DNA of 64,000 bases from Salvelinus alpinus (taxonomy: Eukaryota > Chordata > Actinopteri > Salmoniformes > Salmonidae), in NCBI RefSeq assembly GCF_045679555.1, contig NC_092091.1, positions 69,618,389 to 69,682,388 of the forward strand, written 5' to 3'. Under the pieces are notes generated by a model. It was not told the origin of the DNA, made no database searches, and was given only the letters and a program-made list of their open reading frames with translations. The position numbers and the translations under genes are program-made. Shown here in pieces: positions 51,701-61,300 of the stretch; position 1 is the stretch's first letter, and every line of letters begins with the position of its first letter.

Positions 51701-54700
51701 TGCATGGAGAAATCAAAATCTCCCTCAAGATTGACAACCCAGTAAGTTGTCCTAAAAGACTGTCCTAAACCTAGACCTTGCCTTCTACAGAGCCCTTACC
51801 CAAGAGACAATCACTTATTTACTTCACCAGGGTCATTTTACACACTCACTTTTTGCAGGAGAAGAAGCTTTCAAGTCATTCTAGGTTTTAGTTGGGAGAC
51901 AGTTTAATGGATCCTCCTAGCCTAGCCATTGTAAGCTGAAGGGTGTTTTTGGTTTTGTTTGACATTTGTGGCTGTCACACTTTGACTGAAGCCATAGTCT
52001 AGTTGAACCTTATCTTGACCTGTGATGGATTCAGGTCTTCAGAGCAGACAAGTTCATTGAGGAAAGCATCAGGTTTTTGTCTGGGTTTACATGAGGCTGA
52101 AAGAAAAAGAAGCTGCTCTTTCTGGTTAGACCGAGGGTGAAATTATTATGCAATGGTATTTCAAGTTGAATGTTTTGTGTGTCCGTCTATTGCAACGGAT
52201 GGCTCTTCTGCTACTCTTAACCTTCAACCCCACCCCTTCCCAAACAACACCAACAATACCATATTTATGGGAGGGGAAACATCTAATCCCATTTTGTATT
52301 GGTCACATGCGCCGAATACAACAGTGAAATGCTTACGAGCCCATTCCCAACACTGCAGAGTTAAAAAGTAAGACCAATATTTGCAAAATAAAAAATAAAA
52401 TGATAACACAATAAAAACAAATAACGAGGCTATATACAAGGAGTACCAGTGTGGACAAGGGGAACACTAGTTGTCATTGAGTTCACTTGACCTCTTGACA
52501 CCTTCCTGACTGTTACCAGACGTCTTTCTGGGTGACATATAATATGCCATTTAGCAGATGCTTTTGTCCTGAGTGACTTAGTCATGTCCATACCTAGACC
52601 ATTATGCCCAGTCAACACATATGTTCTCAAATGGGCAAAACGGCTATATTAGTGACAAAACCAGCAGCTATATTGGTGACAAAATTGGTGACAATACCAG
52701 CAAGGGTTAGGGCCAATTTCGGTTAATTAACTGACTTGAAATGGAATTGACCCCAGGCTTACACAATACTGTTATTATTTTTCGGGGGGTTAAGACCTTT
52801 TGTATTTTTGTTTAATAGGCAGTTACTCACCTGGTTGAAGAAGATAAATAGTTTGGTCTCTGCGTGTCTGTCTGTGTGTTTGTGTGTAGGATGTGAAGAA
52901 GTGTCTGGTGGCGTTGGATGAGCTGGGCATGCTGCAGGTCACCACCCAGCACCTGCAGAAACACTCAGAGCTCATTGCAACACTCAAAAAGGTAACGTCT
53001 CTGTCAGAGCTGCCCCCCTACACGCACACACACAAACACTTTGTTCTCAATGCCTATGGGTTTCACCATAAACCAAGTGACCAATCATTATGCTAGTCTC
53101 TTTACACAGCTGCTGTGTCCTGAGTTAATGTTGAAGTGTGAATGTCACCAAAAGTGTCCCCCCAGAATGCATGTGCTGACCCTGACTGCTGGGGTTGAGG
53201 GTAGAGCTTCCCCTACATAGACTCACACCTGCTGCCACTTGGCCCTCTCCTTTGTCTTAGGTCATCACATTATAAGAGTACATAAGAACATCTAATTGTA
53301 TGCAACTGTGGGTGCATGTTTATATGTTCATGCATACTTTATACCCCATGTACATGCTGCTCTTTGTTGCCAGATCTGGAGATTGAATAAGTTAAATGCT
53401 ATTGATATTCTAATAGCAATATATGTCCTTTAGCAGACTCTTTTATCCAAAGCAACCTACTCATTTGTGCATACATTTTACGTACGGTGGTCCCGGGAAT
53501 CAAACCCACTATTCTGGCGTTACAAGTGCTATGCTCTACCAACTGAGCTACAGAGGACCAGCTATATCTCCTGTATTTACTGTCTGCTCTCCATGGGTGG
53601 GCAGATCCGGAGGTTCAAGGCCAGCCAGGACATCATGGACAAGTCCACCATGCTGTACAACAAGTTTAAGAGCATGTTCCTGCTTGGGGAAGGGGACCAG
53701 CTGCTCAGCCAGGTGCTCAACAAGTCCATAGCAGAGCAGAAGCAGCAGGAGGAGGCCAGGAAGGGAGCCCAGAAGAAGGCTGAGCAAGTCAGGGAGAACA
53801 ACACAGGTACTGTGAGGAGAGAGGGACTGGGGCTCTGTTCCTATAGCCACACTGGCAAACTGCACACTAGTGAACTTAGTAAAGCCAAGAGTGGTGCTTT
53901 GAAGAAGGCTGAGCAAGTCAGGGAGAACAACACAGGTACTGTGAGGAGAGAGGGACTGGGGCTCTGTTCCTATAGCCACACTGGCAAACTGCACACTAGT
54001 GAACTTAGTAAAGCCAAGAGTGGTGCTTTGAAGAAGGCTGAGCAAGTCAGGGAGAACAACACAACAGTGTGGGAGTGGGACCGGGGTCTTGTGGAGTGGC
54101 AGATAAGTGATAAATGTATGGGAGGTGGTTTGGTGACACACTACTTACTGTATGTCTGGACCTAGAGCTAAACCCAAGGCTTTAGCTCGGTGGGCTAATG
54201 TAATTTGGAGTCATGTGGTTGATACCTGATCACTCACAATAGCTGGGTTTAGAAGTTGTCCAAAAGCACTGGTCTCAGATCAGATTAGCCTACAGAATCC
54301 TTCAGAAAGATGAAGAAATATTCCCCAGTATCTGTGGTTAGGGTCAACGCCCTACATATTCCTCCTCGGGAATCTGATAGAAATCCTAGATGTGATGAGC
54401 GTCAACTCATCAAACATTACAGATTCAGAAGGATGTGTGTCTTCCTCAGTGTTCTGCAATGCTCATTGTGTGGCCTGTGACATATCCTGTGGATTTCTGT
54501 CCAAAAGACGAATTGTTTGGGAGAAACTCTTCACCAGCCAGTATAGAGAAAGGCCAAACCGACTCTGAGACTTAACAGATCTATGCCCTTTTGTTTAGAA
54601 TGTTTTTTAGTAATTACATTTTTTACATAAACAATTACTGTGGGAACATATTGTGATGAAAGGTAAACACTCACTTAGTAGAGGTAGTTACGTATCCGCT

Positions 54701-57700
54701 CTTGGCTCAATGCCAACTTGTGATATGCACACACAAATCTGATTTTTGCACAAGTCAGGCAGTGTTAACATTAGGAGAATTATCTCAAATTCTACTTATG
54801 CCCACATATCGTATTATGATTTGACACTGTATTTAATCAGTTATGGTGGGCTGGATCCAAACTGGAAATACGTGCAACTTTTGCATAAATCGTCATGTTG
54901 TCAATGGGATATTCATTGGAATGAAAATTGGCGTTAGCATTGTGCATTCATCCCTGTATGAAAAGAGTGTTGTTTACGGATCATGTTTTGGTGTTCTGGT
55001 CACGTCATTGGTCACCCTTTATGACCGGTTAGGCCACGCGCGCAGACTAAAGCCTTGTTCACACTGCAGGCCTTAATGCACAGATCCGTTTTGTTTTTGT
55101 AAATCTCTTTTGGAATACTGACTGTCCAAACGGCAAGTTACACCTGACCAAATTGGATTTGTGTGTGTTCAGACAACAGTCATTTGCTGACTTGGCTACG
55201 CTAGTTGTCATAGTAACGACGGGTGGTGTTGATTGGTGGTGGTGCTCGTGACGTGCTTCCTATCACTCCAGAAGTGTAGCAAGCTAAGGTGACAACAATG
55301 CCTGCCAGTTGCTTTCAATGTTCAACATCTGTTTCAGAACTAGGGTTGTGGAGGTCATGAAATCTGGTCAGCAGGTTATTGTCATGCAAAGACTGCCAGT
55401 CTCACGGTAATTGACCGTTAATTAACAAACACCTTTAGCATCTCCATGCCTCCTCACATACAAGCCGCTGATTCGCCCCTTTGGAACATCTACATTTAAA
55501 AAAAGTCTAAATCAATTTAATGTACACCATCGCAATAAATCCATGTATTTTAGTCAGGTCTAAAGAAACATTATGATATGAAGAAAATGTGTTTCAGAAG
55601 AACAGCATATGAGTTGGCCAGGCTACTGTAGGCCTATGTTATCTGGCTATGCTCCATGCCATGGGCTTGTTCATTTAGCTGATAATATAGAAGTCCCATC
55701 GCATTATTTTATGTTCTATGATTTTATAGTAAGAAGAATATAATTGAAGTTAGCTGCATAAAATAGAAAGGATATTTTTCCCATTATGGAGCGAGTGCGC
55801 ATATGAAGTATGTATGTTGAGCATAAAAGTGGCCATCTGAAACTGGTCTTATATGCTAGATTTTGAGTTATTTGGGAACTTTAATTGTGAATGATACAAA
55901 CATTAGAATGTGTTAGAAATCAGAACGTATATGGTTTGCATGATCCGACAATAAGCTATTGATGATTTGAAAAAGTATCAAAAAAATCTTGCGCTCTGTT
56001 CCTTGCCTCAGGCTGCACAGCTGTTCTCTCATCAACTGATCATATTTTCACCCATCAGACTATTCTCAATTTAGTCTGGTCTTTACTAATATGTAACATT
56101 TGTTTCGATTTAGAATGGTCCATTTATCAAATGGGCAGGAACAGGGGAAAAAGATGTCATCTGTCTGCACTGGAATAGTGAATGGAGCCCGTTTTGTAAG
56201 CTACTTGGGGTTTATAGCCAGCATGTGCTTAATATGAGCAGCTGAGAAAGGAATACTTATTTCACTCCAAGCATGTCACCCAATTAATGATGAACATTCC
56301 CTATTACTTGGCTATTCATAATGAAATACAAATTCACTAATTGGCAGGTTAACTGTGAGCCGACCTGCACAATCAGTGAACCAACAGCATGGCCTGGGCT
56401 GTACGTTCTCTCCCAGACTCATGGTATACATTTTGGAGCGTAGCATAAGCTAACCAGTCCATCCAGTATGCATAATAATACAGTCCACACTGAAAAGCAA
56501 TTACTATAATTTGTATAGGCTAGACCAATTATGTACCAAATACATCTTTAAATCAGTTGTGTTTTTCTACCATGTGTAATATGCAGTAGGCGTATGTATT
56601 TTAGAACAGCTTAAATCTATGTTCTTTTTTGGGGGGCCTGGGCTCATAAGCCTATGCATCAGCTCCAATATGCTTATGGGAGTTTTGAATGAATCATCAC
56701 CTTAGAAAGAGCTGTCCAACCATGTTTTACACGGTTTAAATGAATCATCACCTTAGAAAGAGCTGTCCAACCATGTTTTACACGGTTTAAATGAATCATC
56801 ACCTTAGAAAGAGCTGTCCAACCATGTTTTACACGGTTTAAATGAATCATCACCTTAGAAAGAGCTGTCCAACCATGTTTTACACTGTTTAAATGAATCA
56901 TCACCTTAGAAAGAGCTGTCCAACCATGTTTTACACGGTTTAAATGAATCATCACCTTAGAAAGAGCTGTCCAACCATGTTTTACACTGTTTAAATTAAT
57001 CGTCACCCGGAGTTTTAAAAGTAAGATAGGCTTGATGTCATTTTCAATTGTATTTGCATTGACATCAGTGGTTAGAGGGACAATAGAGCCCTGAGTAGCA
57101 GGCCATTAGGACCTGATGGTAGGCAAGTTGGGTACTACCAAAGCATGTCCAGAGTGCATAAAAGGAGATTACCACGAACGGTTACGTGGAATTTTACTGC
57201 GGTCATGACTGCCGGTGTGGCAGTAATATGAGTGACCCCTAGTAAAAACACCCTTTTTAAAGTTTCAAAGTATATGATCCAACTTTGAAAAGGAGTCATT
57301 TTTGACTAGCCACAGCAGTCAACTCGCTAGCTGTTTAGCTCTCTAGCACGTTCACTAATTTGTTTGTAAACAATTAACAAAATAGTTAGCTACCACATGT
57401 TCTTGTCAAAACTGTCAAGAGTATCAGCAAGCAACAAGATATGCCTAATAACAGTCTAAAAATAAAACACTTGAGAGGAAATAAATCAGATTTGACTGTT
57501 TACATGGCCAGGGAACAGATTTGAATCTGATTTCAAACCACATACAAAGGTGGTTTGAAATGTGACTTGAAATATCAGATTCATGTGATTTTTGGTTGTT
57601 CAGACTGCAGGAAAAATACCAGATTCTAATCCGTTATGCAACATTTTTAATTTGAGTCATTTCAAACTGCCAATGTGAACAAGGCTTAAGAGTAAAATGC

Positions 57701-58609
57701 CGCCGCAGCCTGACCACCATAGAATTACATTTCTGTGATCCTATAACTTCTCAGACTATGACTGGTCTGTAGGCATTATGCCCTTTTTTATGATGGGCTC
57801 CGTAAGTATTAACATGATCAGGAGGGTTGTTCTAGTCGGGACCACATCCGTACCACACAGCCATACCTCAGACAAGTGTCTCTACGAAACAGGCATTTCC
57901 AATGGATGGAAAATCAGATTAGTCTCCGCCTGGCCCAGATATAGGCATGAGCGTATCACATGTCATCCCCCTCCTAACTCCTCCAGGAGATTTCAGAGTT
58001 GGGGTCGTAAAAGGAGAGCTGGAAAAATAATGATGTGTGTCTGGGCAAGAGGATGGTTGTCTGTTTGGATTATTAATGCAGGCTGAAACTGAAAGTGTGT
58101 GAGTCTGCGTGTGAGTCTGTTCCTGACGTGTGTGTGACGCTTGCTCTAGATAACAATATGAATGGCGACTCCAGTCCTGATGATAAGAAGCAGGAGTCGG
58201 ACAAGGAGAAGCCTGCTGAAGAGGCCTCTACAGGTGATAACAGCAGGTAAGACAAACAGATGGACTGTAGGACGGACAGATCGACAGGGGCCAATAGGTT
58301 CTGGGTGTTTGGAGGTCTGTGCTTGCTCACAAGACTTAACCAATCCTGCATGTGCATAAGCCGTTGGCGAATGTCCTCCATCTCACTCTGTTCACTGTAT
58401 CTCTTCGGGTCTGAGTAGGTTTCATGAACAAGAAGTCCTAAACCAAGCAAATTTTCAAAGTATCTGTATTTTGTCAATTTGCTAGTTACATCCCCATTTG
58501 TGTTTGTATAACTTCTATAAACGTTCTTAACAGTGCTGTGCTAGTTGCCGTCCCATTTTCTAATCCCTTTACCGGCAGTGTAGTGAAGGCCCAAGAGGAA
58601 TCCACCTGA
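44755..58609 (+). CDS. psip1: psip1: LEDGF/p75 (PC4 and SFRS1 interacting protein 1), 16 coding exons
   Basis: LEDGF/p75 is a nuclear chromatin tether: its PWWP domain reads H3K36-methylated nucleosomes and its C-terminal integrase-binding domain docks partners such as MLL-menin, JPO2 and lentiviral integrases. Coding exons: 44755-44826, 45393-45469, 45641-45779, 46737-46832, 47299-47400, 48769-48828, 49218-49281, 49525-49624, 50056-50254, 50713-50816, 51490-51545, 51671-51741, 52890-52991, 53605-53806, 58150-58246, 58579-58609. All junctions are GT-AG and the phases join into one 523-residue frame (human p75 is 530). The start ATG at 44755 has a good context (AAGAATGG) and opens with [20 protein letters not shown]. 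It is PSIP1 rather than HDGFL2 because the C-terminal domain reads SLKIDNPDVKKC and [18 protein letters not shown]. The least certain junction is the end of exon 8 (AT/GTACAT). Downstream is convergent snapc3. Confidence 0.95.
45780..46736 (+). other. psip1 intron 3 with dispersed-repeat fragment
   Basis: A 957-bp intron. The part at 46,076-46,175 (TTATTTGTCACGTACAC, then AGTGCAATGAAATACTTATG) belongs to the dispersed family at 33,331. The donor is GTCTGT, weaker than its neighbours. The rest is unremarkable. Confidence 0.6.
48372..48750. mobile_element. Tc1-type miniature element in psip1 intron 5, 379 bp
   Basis: The element starts CAGATGCAGTCAAATATATT and ends with the inverted copy (AATCTATTTGACAGCATCTG); the match spans about 25 bp with two mismatches. 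TA lies on both sides (48,370-48,371 and 48,751-48,752), as expected for Tc1/mariner insertion. There is no transposase. It ends 18 bp before the start of exon 6 (48,769). The same family occurs downstream of psip1 at 59,501. Confidence 0.9.
48841..49135. repeat. Inverted-repeat element in psip1 intron 6
   Basis: CCGTGGTATATCAGAACG and CGTATACCACGGG near 48,891-48,919 are echoed by GTGGTATATGGACAATATACC near 49,003 and CCGTGGTATATTGTTCATATACCAC near 49,082-49,106. The ends GGTTCGAGCCC (48,860) and CCCCTCGGGCC (49,109) are partly inverted. This looks like a non-autonomous dispersed element; the family is unresolved. Confidence 0.6.
49646..49765 (-). pseudogene. Inverted copy of psip1 coding exon 15 inside intron 8
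   Basis: Read on the - strand, 49755-49662 forms a 94-nt exon-like unit with an intact acceptor (TTGCTCTAG) and donor (GTAAGACAG). It encodes, in one open frame, [18 protein letters not shown] and then [13 protein letters not shown]. The true exon 15 (58150-58246, 97 nt) encodes [19 protein letters not shown] and the same remainder. Identity includes 10 to 20 bases of flanking intron on each side, so this is a DNA-level duplication, not a retrocopy. In the psip1 transcript it is antisense and cannot be spliced in. The 3-nt in-frame length difference suggests age or origin from a paralogous psip1. An assembly error is also possible. Confidence 0.88.
50285..50382. repeat. Hairpin-forming repeat in psip1 intron 9
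   Basis: GTCCCAAATGG at 50,285 pairs with CCATTTGGGAC ending at 50,382, and GTGGTGCACTAC at 50,311 pairs with GTAGTGCAC near 50,345. The unit can fold back over most of its length. A second, more decayed copy lies at 50,452-50,530 (TTCCAAATGGCACCCTATTCC). Confidence 0.7.
50915..50983. repeat. 23-bp tandem repeat, three copies, in psip1 intron 10
   Basis: CTCCACATCCCCCCACACGG plus GGG repeats at 50,915, 50,938 and 50,961, with one base change in the third copy. It is G/C-strand asymmetric and lies between exons 10 and 11. Confidence 0.9.
51742..52889 (+). other. psip1 intron 12 with repeat fragments
   Basis: 52,285-52,445 (GGTCACATGCGCCGAATACA, then CAGTGAAATGCTTACGAGCC) belongs to the dispersed family at 33,331. 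52,548-52,590 (CCATTTAGCAGATGCTTTTG) is a tail fragment of the tRNA-derived SINE seen at 34,115. The remaining sequence is unremarkable. Confidence 0.6.
53405..53563 (-). mobile_element. tRNA-derived SINE in psip1 intron 13
   Basis: On the - strand the head reads TAGCTCAGTTGGTAGAGCAT and GGGTTTGATTCCCGGGACC (A and B boxes). The tail is TTGCTTTGGATAAAAGAGTC then TGCTAAAGGAC. It ends about 40 bp before the exon 14 acceptor at 53,604, so the acceptor itself is outside it. Confidence 0.85.
53772..54062 (+). repeat. 129-bp tandem repeat spanning the exon 14 donor
   Basis: A 129-bp unit starts at 53,772, 53,901 and 54,030; the third copy breaks off after about 33 bp. The first two copies are almost identical and each contains the end of exon 14 (coding [11 protein letters not shown]) plus the donor G/GTACTG. 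The third copy has lost the donor. Because 129 is a multiple of 3 and no stop occurs, the reading frame is open from exon 14 through to a TAG at 54,163. Confidence 0.93.
55050..57687. mobile_element. Large inverted-repeat element (hAT-like) in psip1 intron 14, composite
   Basis: AAGCCTTGTTCACACTG at the left end is mirrored by CAATGTGAACAAGGCTT at the right end. An inner pair, GACTGCCAGTCTCACGGTAATTG near 55,391 and ACTGCGGTCATGACTGCCGG near 57,196, suggests a second element nested in the first. No clear 8-bp target duplication and no transposase are seen, so the hAT label is tentative. Confidence 0.5.
56690..56995. repeat. 51-bp minisatellite, six copies
   Basis: Units starting TGAATCATCACCTTAGAAAG lie at 56,690, 56,741, 56,792, 56,843, 56,894 and 56,945, with a decayed partial at 56,996. 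A single G/T variant (ACACGG or ACACTG) separates copies 1, 2, 3 and 5 from 4 and 6. As 51 is a multiple of 3, a repetitive 110-residue frame is open on the - strand, but nothing else supports coding. Confidence 0.95.
58150..58609 (+). other. psip1: psip1 exons 15-16: C-terminal tail and stop
   Basis: Exon 15 (58150-58246) encodes the acidic tail [32 protein letters not shown]. Exon 16 adds [10 protein letters not shown] and the TGA at 58,607-58,609. The phases (exon 14 ends phase 1, exon 15 ends phase 2) fit exactly. This corresponds to the poorly conserved, disordered C-terminus of human p75. Exon 15 has an inverted duplicate in intron 8. Confidence 0.9.
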
Positions 58610-59420
58610 TGAGGAAACATCTGACTGACTAAACTGAAGGGGATGTTGGTGCTGCTGACCTGCTCCTGAGTCCTGACTGATCTGTGCTGATCCCACCTGC
58701 ACACACTAGTCCAAACACCACCAATAAGAGGTTAACTCCTGTTGCTTTGACATCATGTCCCTCAAGTAGTACAAATCCAGGCTCTTTTCTGGTCTGAACA
58801 CCCACGTCTTAAACCCTACAGAGCAGTGTCTTCCAAAGTCTTATTTTAGATAAAAAAATGTTTATGATGAACGCATCCACTGTGTCTGTTTTTAAACTGA
58901 TGGTAGTAAGTGGTTCCACAAGGAAAATATGTTAGTTTAATACTTGCATATCTAACCCATCCCTGACCTCACTTTGTTTTAACCATTCTGCTATGTGGTA
59001 AAAAATTGACAGTATCATGTTTGAGAAGGTCATTGCAAAAATGGAGTGGGTCAAGGAAGCTTTATAGTCTGTTTTAAAATCACTTAACGTTTGACATCGC
59101 AAGATCTTTCAGTTCAACTCAATTCTCTGAATTATACAAGATAGATTAAATATATGGTAGTTACTGGTAGAGGAGTCTTTATTACTTGTTAGTTTAGTCA
59201 AATGTACTCGATACTGACCAATATTACTCTGGGTAGGTGCACATATTTTTAATGTTCTTGCACAGAAAGGAAATACTACTCGTGTGACAAAGTGTCTTTC
59301 CACTCGCACACCCAAGTTTAAATGTCTGTCTGTTGTAAGTCCTCCAATTTGCTGACATTGATGTAAATAAGAGTATTTTTTTGCCTGTCTGAAAGCCTGT
59401 TTTGCCTCCTTTGTAATAAA
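58610..59420 (+). terminator. psip1 3' UTR and poly(A) signal
   Basis: The 3' UTR runs from the TGA to an AATAAA at 59,415-59,420, about 810 nt. No other canonical signal is seen before it. The miniature Tc1-type element starts about 80 bp further on. Confidence 0.75.
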
Positions 59421-59782
59421 GCATTGGTTCAATAACCTTTTGTCAGTAACTACATAAATTGATATTGTTATTTTGTTTGAAACAGTAATTATTCATTTTT
59501 AGATGTGGTCAAATATATTGGCACCCTTGCATGATTCACTTTCTTCAAAAAATACATTTAAATGAATAACTTGTTTACACTTCACAGGACCAAATCAAAA
59601 CTGAAATTAATATTTTTCACTTAAGTCAAAAATGGCCTAGACTAGCTTATTCAAAATTCATTAATTTGGAGGCAATGAGTCTCGTTAAGTCATTTCCCAC
59701 CTGTAGTAAGTTGCAGGTGCCTACTGGGTAAGAGGAAACAGAACATTCTGCTCTACTGCAAAGTACAAGTGGTGCCAATATA

Positions 59783-61300
59783 CACTGCTCAAAAACATAA
59801 AGGGATCACTTAAACAACACAATGTAACTCCAAGTCAATCACACTTCTGTGAAATCAAACTGTCCACTTAGGAAGCAACACTGATTGACAATAAATTTCA
59901 CATGCTGTTGTGCAAATGGAATAAACAGGTGGAAATTATAGGCAATTAGCAAGACACCCCCAATAAAGGAGTGGTTCTGCAGGTGGTGACCACAGACCAC
60001 TTCTCAGTTCCTATGCTTCCTGGCTGATGTTTTGGTCACTTTTGAATGCTGGCGGTGCTTTCACTCTAGTGGTAGCATGAGACGGAGTCTACAACCCACA
60101 CAAGTGGCTCAGGTAGTGCAGCTCATCCAGGATGGCACATCAATGCGAGCTGTGGCAAGAAGGTTTGCTGTGTCTGTCAGCGTAGTGTCCAGCGCATGGA
60201 GGCGCTTCCAGGAGACAGGCCAGTACATCAGGAGACGTGGAGGAGGCCGTAGGAGGGCAACAACCCAGCAGCAGGACCGCTACCTCCGCCTTTGTGCAAG
60301 GAGGAGCAGGAGGAGCACTGCCAGAGCCCTGCAAAATGACCTCCAGCAGGCCACAAATGTGCATGTGTCTGCTCAAACGGTCAGAAACAGACTCCATGAG
60401 GGTGGTATGAGGGCCCGACGTCCACAGGTGGGGGTTGTGCTTACAGCCCAACACTGTGCAGGACGTTTGACATTTGCCAGAGAACACCAAGATTGGCAAA
60501 TTCGCCACTGGCGCCCTGTGCTCTTCACAGATGAAAGCAGGTTCACACTGAGCACATGTGACAGACGTGACAGAGTCTGGAGACGCCGTGGAGAACGTTC
60601 TGCTGCCTGCAACATCCTCCAGCATGACCGGTTTGGCGGTAGGTCAGTCATGGTGTGGGGTGGCATTTCTTTGGGGGGCCGCACAGCCCTCCATGTGCTC
60701 GCCAGAGGTAGCCTGACTGCCATTAGGTACCGAGATGAGATCCTCAGAACCCTTGTGAGACCATATGCTGGTGCGGTTGGCCCTGGGTTCCTTCTAATGC
60801 AAGACAATGCTAGACCTCATGTGGCTGGAGTGTGTCAGCAGTACCTGCAAGAGGAAGGCATTGATGCTATGGACTGGCCCGCCCGTTCCCCAGACCTGAA
60901 TCCAATTGAGCACATCTGGGACATCATGTTTGCTTTAGTCCAGGTCTGGGAGATCCCTCAGGAGACCATCCGCCACCTCATCAGGAGCATGCCCAGGTGT
61001 TGTAGGGAGGTCATACAGGCACGTGGAGGCCACACACACTACTGAGCCTCATTTTGACTTGTTTTAAGGACATTACATCAAAGTTGGATCAGCCTGTAGT
61101 GTGGTTTTCCACTTTAATTTTGAGTGTGACTCCAAATCCAGACCTCCATGGGTTGATAAATTTGATTTCCATTGATAATTTTTGTGTGATTTTGTTGTCA
61201 GCACATTCAACTATGTAAAGAAAAAAGTATTTAATAAGAATATTTCATTCATTCAGATCTAGGATGTGTTATTTTAGTGTTCCCTTTTTTTTGAGCAGTG
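59783..61300 (+). mobile_element. Tc1/mariner-like transposon with open transposase, 1,518 bp
   Basis: The ends CACTGCTCAAAAA and TTTTTTTTGAGCAGTG are inverted, and TA dinucleotides flank both sides (59,781-59,782 and 61,301-61,302). The inverted repeat is short (about 25-30 bp, imperfect), unlike the long repeats of the Sleeping Beauty type. The transposase gene lies within in + orientation. It is the best-preserved transposon in the window. Confidence 0.93.
60077..61045 (+). CDS. Tc1-like DD34E transposase, open frame with probable small deletion
   Basis: A 322-residue frame from ATG at 60,077; an upstream in-frame ATG at 60,032 would add 15 residues, but [20 protein letters not shown] is the usual family start. 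Residues 1-110 form the two helix-turn-helix DNA-binding parts, with a GRRR-like motif (RRRGGGRRR) between them. The catalytic triad is visible: Asp152 in LFTDESRF, Asp243 in LMQDNARPH, Glu278 in [10 protein letters not shown]. There are exactly 34 residues between the second Asp and Glu, which defines Tc1 DD34E. After IWDIM the protein goes straight to [10 protein letters not shown]; related transposases have roughly 15-20 more residues here, so I infer an in-frame deletion just past the active site. Activity is therefore doubtful. Confidence 0.93.
   Translation: MRRSLQPTQVAQVVQLIQDGTSMRAVARRFAVSVSVVSSAWRRFQETGQYIRRRGGGRRRATTQQQDRYLRLCARRSRRSTARALQNDLQQATNVHVSAQTVRNRLHEGGMRARRPQVGVVLTAQHCAGRLTFAREHQDWQIRHWRPVLFTDESRFTLSTCDRRDRVWRRRGERSAACNILQHDRFGGRSVMVWGGISLGGRTALHVLARGSLTAIRYRDEILRTLVRPYAGAVGPGFLLMQDNARPHVAGVCQQYLQEEGIDAMDWPARSPDLNPIEHIWDIMFALVQVWEIPQETIRHLIRSMPRCCREVIQARGGHTHY

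Larger units (their letters stand above)
51671..53806 (+). other. psip1: psip1 exons 12-14: integrase-binding domain (residues about 357-447)
   Basis: These exons encode [40 protein letters not shown] and [20 protein letters not shown], the helical integrase-binding domain. Ile377 and Asp378 match human Ile365 and Asp366, and Phe418 matches Phe406, which are known partner-contact residues. Human Val408 is Ala420 here. The basic KKIRR stretch is kept. Exon 14 goes on with an Arg/Lys/Glu/Gln tail ([20 protein letters not shown]), and its 3' end is caught in a 129-bp tandem repeat. Confidence 0.93.
53807..58149 (+). other. psip1 intron 14 (4.3 kb)
   Basis: The largest intron of the gene. It contains the rest of the 129-bp repeat, then single-copy sequence to about 55,045, then a hAT-like inverted-repeat block (55,050-57,687) carrying a 51-bp minisatellite, then about 460 bp of unremarkable sequence before exon 15. 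Confidence 0.8.

Noticed and set aside
53467-54165. A single 232-residue gene through psip1 exon 14
   Set aside because: Its first part is the reverse of a SINE in intron 13 and its last part is the tandem-repeated intron; only 53,605-53,806 is supported as exon.
56690-56995. CRISPR-like array
   Set aside because: The units are directly abutting without variable spacers, and the genome is a fish.
56674-57006. 110-residue protein with six 17-residue repeats on the - strand
   Set aside because: It is a by-product of the 51-bp minisatellite, whose period is a multiple of three; no promoter, splice sites or flanking coding sequence support it.
44755-58609. HDGFL2 or HDGF as the identity of the PWWP gene
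   Set aside because: The PWWP part is similar, but the C-terminal domain matches LEDGF more closely ([26 protein letters not shown]), the total length fits p75, and snapc3 is the neighbour.
60140-60807. 161- and 144-residue frames on the - strand
   Set aside because: They are antisense shadows of the intact Tc1-like transposase.
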